A stretch of DNA of 64,000 nucleotides. Origin: Sclerodactyla briareus. Its lineage: Eukaryota > Echinodermata > Holothuroidea > Dendrochirotida > Sclerodactylidae. The stretch spans positions 62,001 to 126,000 of the forward strand of contig JAODTK010005332.1 of NCBI GenBank assembly GCA_026419785.1, read 5' to 3'. The position numbers and the translations under genes are program-made. A model generated the notes under the pieces. The model saw only the letters and a list, made by a program, of their open reading frames with translations. It searched no databases and had not been told where the DNA came from. Shown here in pieces: positions 61,436 through 64,000 of this stretch (positions are counted from its first letter, which is position 1; each line of letters starts with the position of its first letter).

Positions 61436-61506
61436 CAATGCCTGTCCCACACTGGACGCGATACTACACCACACCACAAAAAAAGTTGAGCTCATGTTAT
61501 TCCTTA
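61436..61506 (+). mobile_element. left half of outer CGCG-rich MITE
   Basis: It starts CCTGTCCCACACTGGACGCG and continues 'atactacaccacaccaca'. The complement of 63155-63228 starts CCTGTCCACACTGGACGCG and also carries 'ataccacaccaca'. The two halves flank the element at 61507-63151 and together would be a ~145 bp MITE interrupted by it. Confidence 0.6.
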
Positions 61507-61701
61507 GGGGTGTCCACACTGCGCGCGCTACGACGCGATACTACTCTATAAATCGCGGCGCGATAAATTCGAGTTGAAAAGTTTCAACTTTTATCGCGTG
61601 TCGCGCGCGACATTTTTTGAATGACCAATGATTGCGCTGTGTCAATATCACGTGACTAGCAGGCGAACAGAAACAAAATATCTACCATATAAGTCAACAC
61701 G

Positions 61702-61836
61702 ATGTCGTCCTTCGAAGAGAATTTAATTTTGCTGGTTCAAGATCCCCTGAATATGGGACGTCAGGTGCAGTTCGTACAAAGATGCAGTAAAGAAGCAAAA
61801 TGCATGGAGGAAATTGCTGAAGAATTTAATTCCCCG
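61702..61836 (+). CDS. first exon of MADF-like (Myb/SANT-type) protein
   Basis: An ATG-started frame reads MSSFEENLILLVQDPLN and later KEAKCMEEIAEEFNSP. This fits the start of a MADF domain: L-I-x-L-V-x-x-x-P, about 20 residues, then an E-I-A block (where W is usual, this copy has M). At 61836 the frame meets 'ccg|gtaatg', a good donor, and the unspliced frame stops at 61860 after 52 residues, so a spliced gene is likely. A 'catataa' word lies about 15 bases before the ATG, too close to be a usual TATA box. PIF/Harbinger elements are known to encode a Myb/SANT/MADF-like partner that carries the transposase to DNA. I could not find the second exon. Confidence 0.5.
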
Positions 61837-61860
61837 GTAATGCTAAGTAACATGCGATAG

Positions 61861-62740
61861 AACTCTGTGATAGCACAGCTGAGTAGACCGCACAGACGAG
61901 TGAACATGCGCGTGTTCCAATAGGCCTATACACATAGGCCTACTCTTTTGTGCTGGTTTCGAAAGAATATGCCATTCGTTGTCTTTGATCATATAATAAT
62001 CAAAACCCTTCGTGCGCCGTGAGTCTGGTGAAGTGCGTTTGCAAACCGGTGTATTGAGTGTATCTTTTATGTAGGCCTAATGTACTTGTCGATTAGAAGT
62101 CGCACCCCCTATACCTCGACAGTTGGTATCCAAATGTTGGGTCAATTTTTAAAGTGACTCACATATGGGTTACGTTTCCTAAATGGTATGTCCATCCAAA
62201 ATCTGACTCTGGGGTGCGTCTTTTATTCGATTGTATATGTATAAAATAATAGAAAATGCTCGCTTATAGATGGGTCATTTTCAAGAAATGGTAAGTCATC
62301 TATAGGTGACCCATGATTGCAATGTCCCAAATTGTATGACCCACCTTTGACAGTGTACCCATGTCCGGGTAATGGAGGGTGCGTCCTCACATTGGACAAG
62401 TTCATACGCCTAATCAATCAGCGCGGGCATTTGGCTGGAGATATGGGAGGGGTAGGGGTGGGGGTTGGGAGGAATCCCATACAAGTTCAATCCACCCTGG
62501 TTTGGCTACGGTCAGTGCCGTATTGATACGAGAGGTGGGGTGCCCACGCACGAACCCCACCCATACTAAAGGAATAATATCAGTCCATCTTATATAATGA
62601 GGGTTGGTCACGGACTACTTCGACCCCCCCCCCCTCCACACCAGACGTCAGAATGTTAGGGTAAATGCCTTTTCGTCTGACCTGAACCCCCACCCCCCCC
62701 CCTCCCAAAAAGGTGGGGGGATGAAAAAATGAGTAGCCTT
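61861..62740. other. interior of Harbinger-like element, unassigned
   Basis: No transposase motif seen. It contains G- and C-runs near 62450 and 62620-62710, and a 'gacccacctttgacagtgtacccatg' region with no assigned role. Confidence 0.35.
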
Positions 62741-62744
62741 CTGC

Positions 62745-63065
62745 TATGTCAATGTTCCCAGGGTTCGATGTTCCCCGGGTTCAATGTCGCGAGCTTCGAT
62801 GTTCCCGAGGTTCTATTTCTGAGTTTCCGTATCCAGGGGTTTCGATGTCCCCGTTTCTGTAGTAGTTTAATCTGCCTCCTTTTCGAGGGAGACGGACGGC
62901 AGACGCCAGGGACTGAACGCGCCCCTCCGACCCGCCCTCTGGCTTCGCACTGTACAGGGACTCCCTCGGGAGGGATGCCTATTCATTCGGGAACATCGAA
63001 CCCGGGATGAACATCGAATCCTGACGAACAGAACCTCGGGAACATTGAGCCCCGGGAACAAAGAA
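62745..63065. repeat. foldback minisatellite (inverted arms)
   Basis: The left arm (62750-62850) has imperfect tandem units of the form 'gttcgatgttccccgg'. The right arm (62985-63060) has the same unit inverted ('ccgggaacatcgaacc'). A ~135-base loop separates them. The arms can pair into a long hairpin, like the arms of foldback elements. Confidence 0.7.
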
Positions 63066-63154
63066 TTCACAACAAACCAGGTGACCCAACAACCACCGTA
63101 GACAAATGTCGCGGCGCGATAACGAAATGTCGCGTGCCGTGTGGACACAACTTA

Positions 63155-63228
63155 TCGCGACGGATTAAATAAAATGTGGTGTGGTATCGTATCGCGACGC
63201 GTAGTTATCGCGTCCAGTGTGGACAGGT
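63155..63228 (+). mobile_element. right half of outer CGCG-rich MITE
   Basis: Partner of 61436-61506. It ends 'gcgtccagtgtggacagg', the inverted copy of the left start. Confidence 0.6.
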
Positions 63229-63231
63229 TAG

Positions 63232-63408
63232 GCAGTGTTTAGTTATACATATAAATGTACTACGATCAAAGACAAAATATCTCCGCGCGCCACAAAAAAC
63301 ATCGTGAGCGATAAAAAACATCGCCCCGCCGGTGTGGAAAGGTCCTACCACTTTTAATCGCGTCGCCGTCGCGTCGCGCCCGGTTGTGAAAGCGCTAAGT
63401 ATGCTATT
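63232..63408 (-). mobile_element. Harbinger-like element end, inverted copy
   Basis: The complement reads 'gcgctttcacaaccgggcgcg', 'gcgacgcgattaaaagtgg', 'aggacctttccacaccggcg', 'gatgttttttatcgctcacg', 'gtggcgcgcgg', 'gatcgtagtacatttatatg' and 'taactaaacactgcctaa'. It is the same as 63442-63640 in order but on the other strand, so the two form a large inverted repeat centred near 63425. Confidence 0.65.
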
Positions 63409-63441
63409 TCTATAGGACCGTCCACACTACACGCGACGTTA

Positions 63442-63992
63442 AGGCGCTTCACACCAGGGCGCGACGCCGACGCGACGCGATTATTATAAAAAGGGTGGCA
63501 GGACCTTCACACGGCGGGCGATGTTTTTTTATCGCTCAGCGATGTTTTTGTGGAGCGCGCGCGGGAGATATCTTGTCATGTGATCGTAGAGCATTTATAT
63601 GTAGTAACTATAGAATGCAAATCACTTACCATTATGTCATCGATAAATCCATTCCCAACCGGGTAAGAACCATCCAGTTGCCTTCTCTATAAATCCATGA
63701 TATCCACGTTTATAGAACGATATTATAATGGGACATTTACCTAAACGATCATGTGAATATTACACGAGGCCGATGTGATTGGTCACCGAAAAAATATCGC
63801 TCGCGAAATCCGCGACAAAGCGACAAAAAAGTTGGAAATGATTCAACTCGAAATATCGCGTGTATCGCGTCGCGTGTATTCGCGTCGCGAGCCGGGGTGA
63901 AGGGCCTCCTAAACTAATCTTATTGTTTTCAACTTTTTATCGGTCGTATCGCGTCGCGTCGCGTCGCGTCGCGCGCCGGTGTGAAAGGGCCT
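63442..63992 (+). mobile_element. complete 551-bp Harbinger-like MITE
   Basis: It starts AGGCGCTTCACACC and ends GGTGTGAAAGGGCCT, inside longer CGCG-rich inverted ends of about 40 bases. It is flanked by TTA on both sides (63439-63441 and 63993-63995). There is no coding capacity. It is inserted in yet another CGCG-rich terminus ('ggaccgtccacactacacgcg', 63416-63436). Relatives: 60541-61292, 63232-63408 (inverted), and the fragment at 50490-50650. Confidence 0.75.
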
Positions 63993-64000
63993 TTACGACG

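Larger units (their letters stand above)
61507..63151 (+). mobile_element. PIF/Harbinger-like transposon with MADF-like exon
   Basis: The left terminus GGGGTGTCCACACTGCGCGCG follows TTA (61504-61506). The right terminus, on the complement GTTGTGTCCACACGGCACGCG, is followed by TTA (63152-63154). A 3-base TTA/TAA duplication with GC-rich inverted ends is the PIF/Harbinger signature. It carries the start of a gene at 61702. No DDE transposase is visible, and a foldback minisatellite fills part of its right half, so the copy is at most partial. It is inserted in another CGCG-rich MITE (halves at 61436-61506 and 63155-63228). Confidence 0.65.

Overview
This window is eukaryotic intergenic DNA packed with repeats. 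I found no complete host gene. The likely source is a marine invertebrate, probably an echinoderm or another deuterostome. That is inference from three things: frequent 'taggccta' words, many short palindromes of the GCGCGAAGCGCG type next to A/T runs, and a mix of CR1/L2-like LINEs, tRNA-headed SINEs, DIRS, hAT-like and Harbinger-like elements. Coding pieces are broken by many small indels, and G or C homopolymer runs are very common. Some indels may therefore be assembly errors rather than decay.

Layout. 0.44-1.74 kb: tandem array of a ~425 bp unit. 3.06-4.19 kb: LINE reverse-transcriptase (RT) fragment. 5.5-12.1 kb: a ~225 bp satellite in two arrays of opposite orientation (about 3 copies left, about 9 right). 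They enclose a 1.27 kb TTAA-flanked element, and the right array is split by a 1.1 kb hAT-like element with a target duplication. 14-15 kb: (AAT)n and a minus-strand LINE end. 18-25 kb: SINE-like copies and DNA-transposon ends with G-rich termini. 26.8 kb: one open exon-like segment with good splice sites. 30.3-32.8 kb: a direct pair of ~450 bp repeats. 33.0-36.4 kb: a DNA element abutting a DIRS-type retroelement fossil. 36.4-44.9 kb: mostly unassigned, with small satellites. 44.9-49.8 kb: two ends of one LINE family in opposite orientations and a second copy of the TTAA element.

50.7-64.0 kb is the richest part. A minus-strand LINE is split by a 1.04 kb DNA transposon. Next to it lies a nearly full-length plus-strand LINE whose ORF1 carries a PHD-type finger, an SGNH esterase domain and two zinc knuckles, followed by APE endonuclease and RT. 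After it comes a nest of CGCG-rich Harbinger-like elements with TTA target duplications. One of these carries a MADF-like exon, and another is a 551 bp MITE ending 8 bases before the window edge.

The sequence shows successive insertion: transposons into a satellite, into a LINE, and into one another. No operon-like or pathway logic links the pieces. Family names rest on my reading of motifs, not on any database search.
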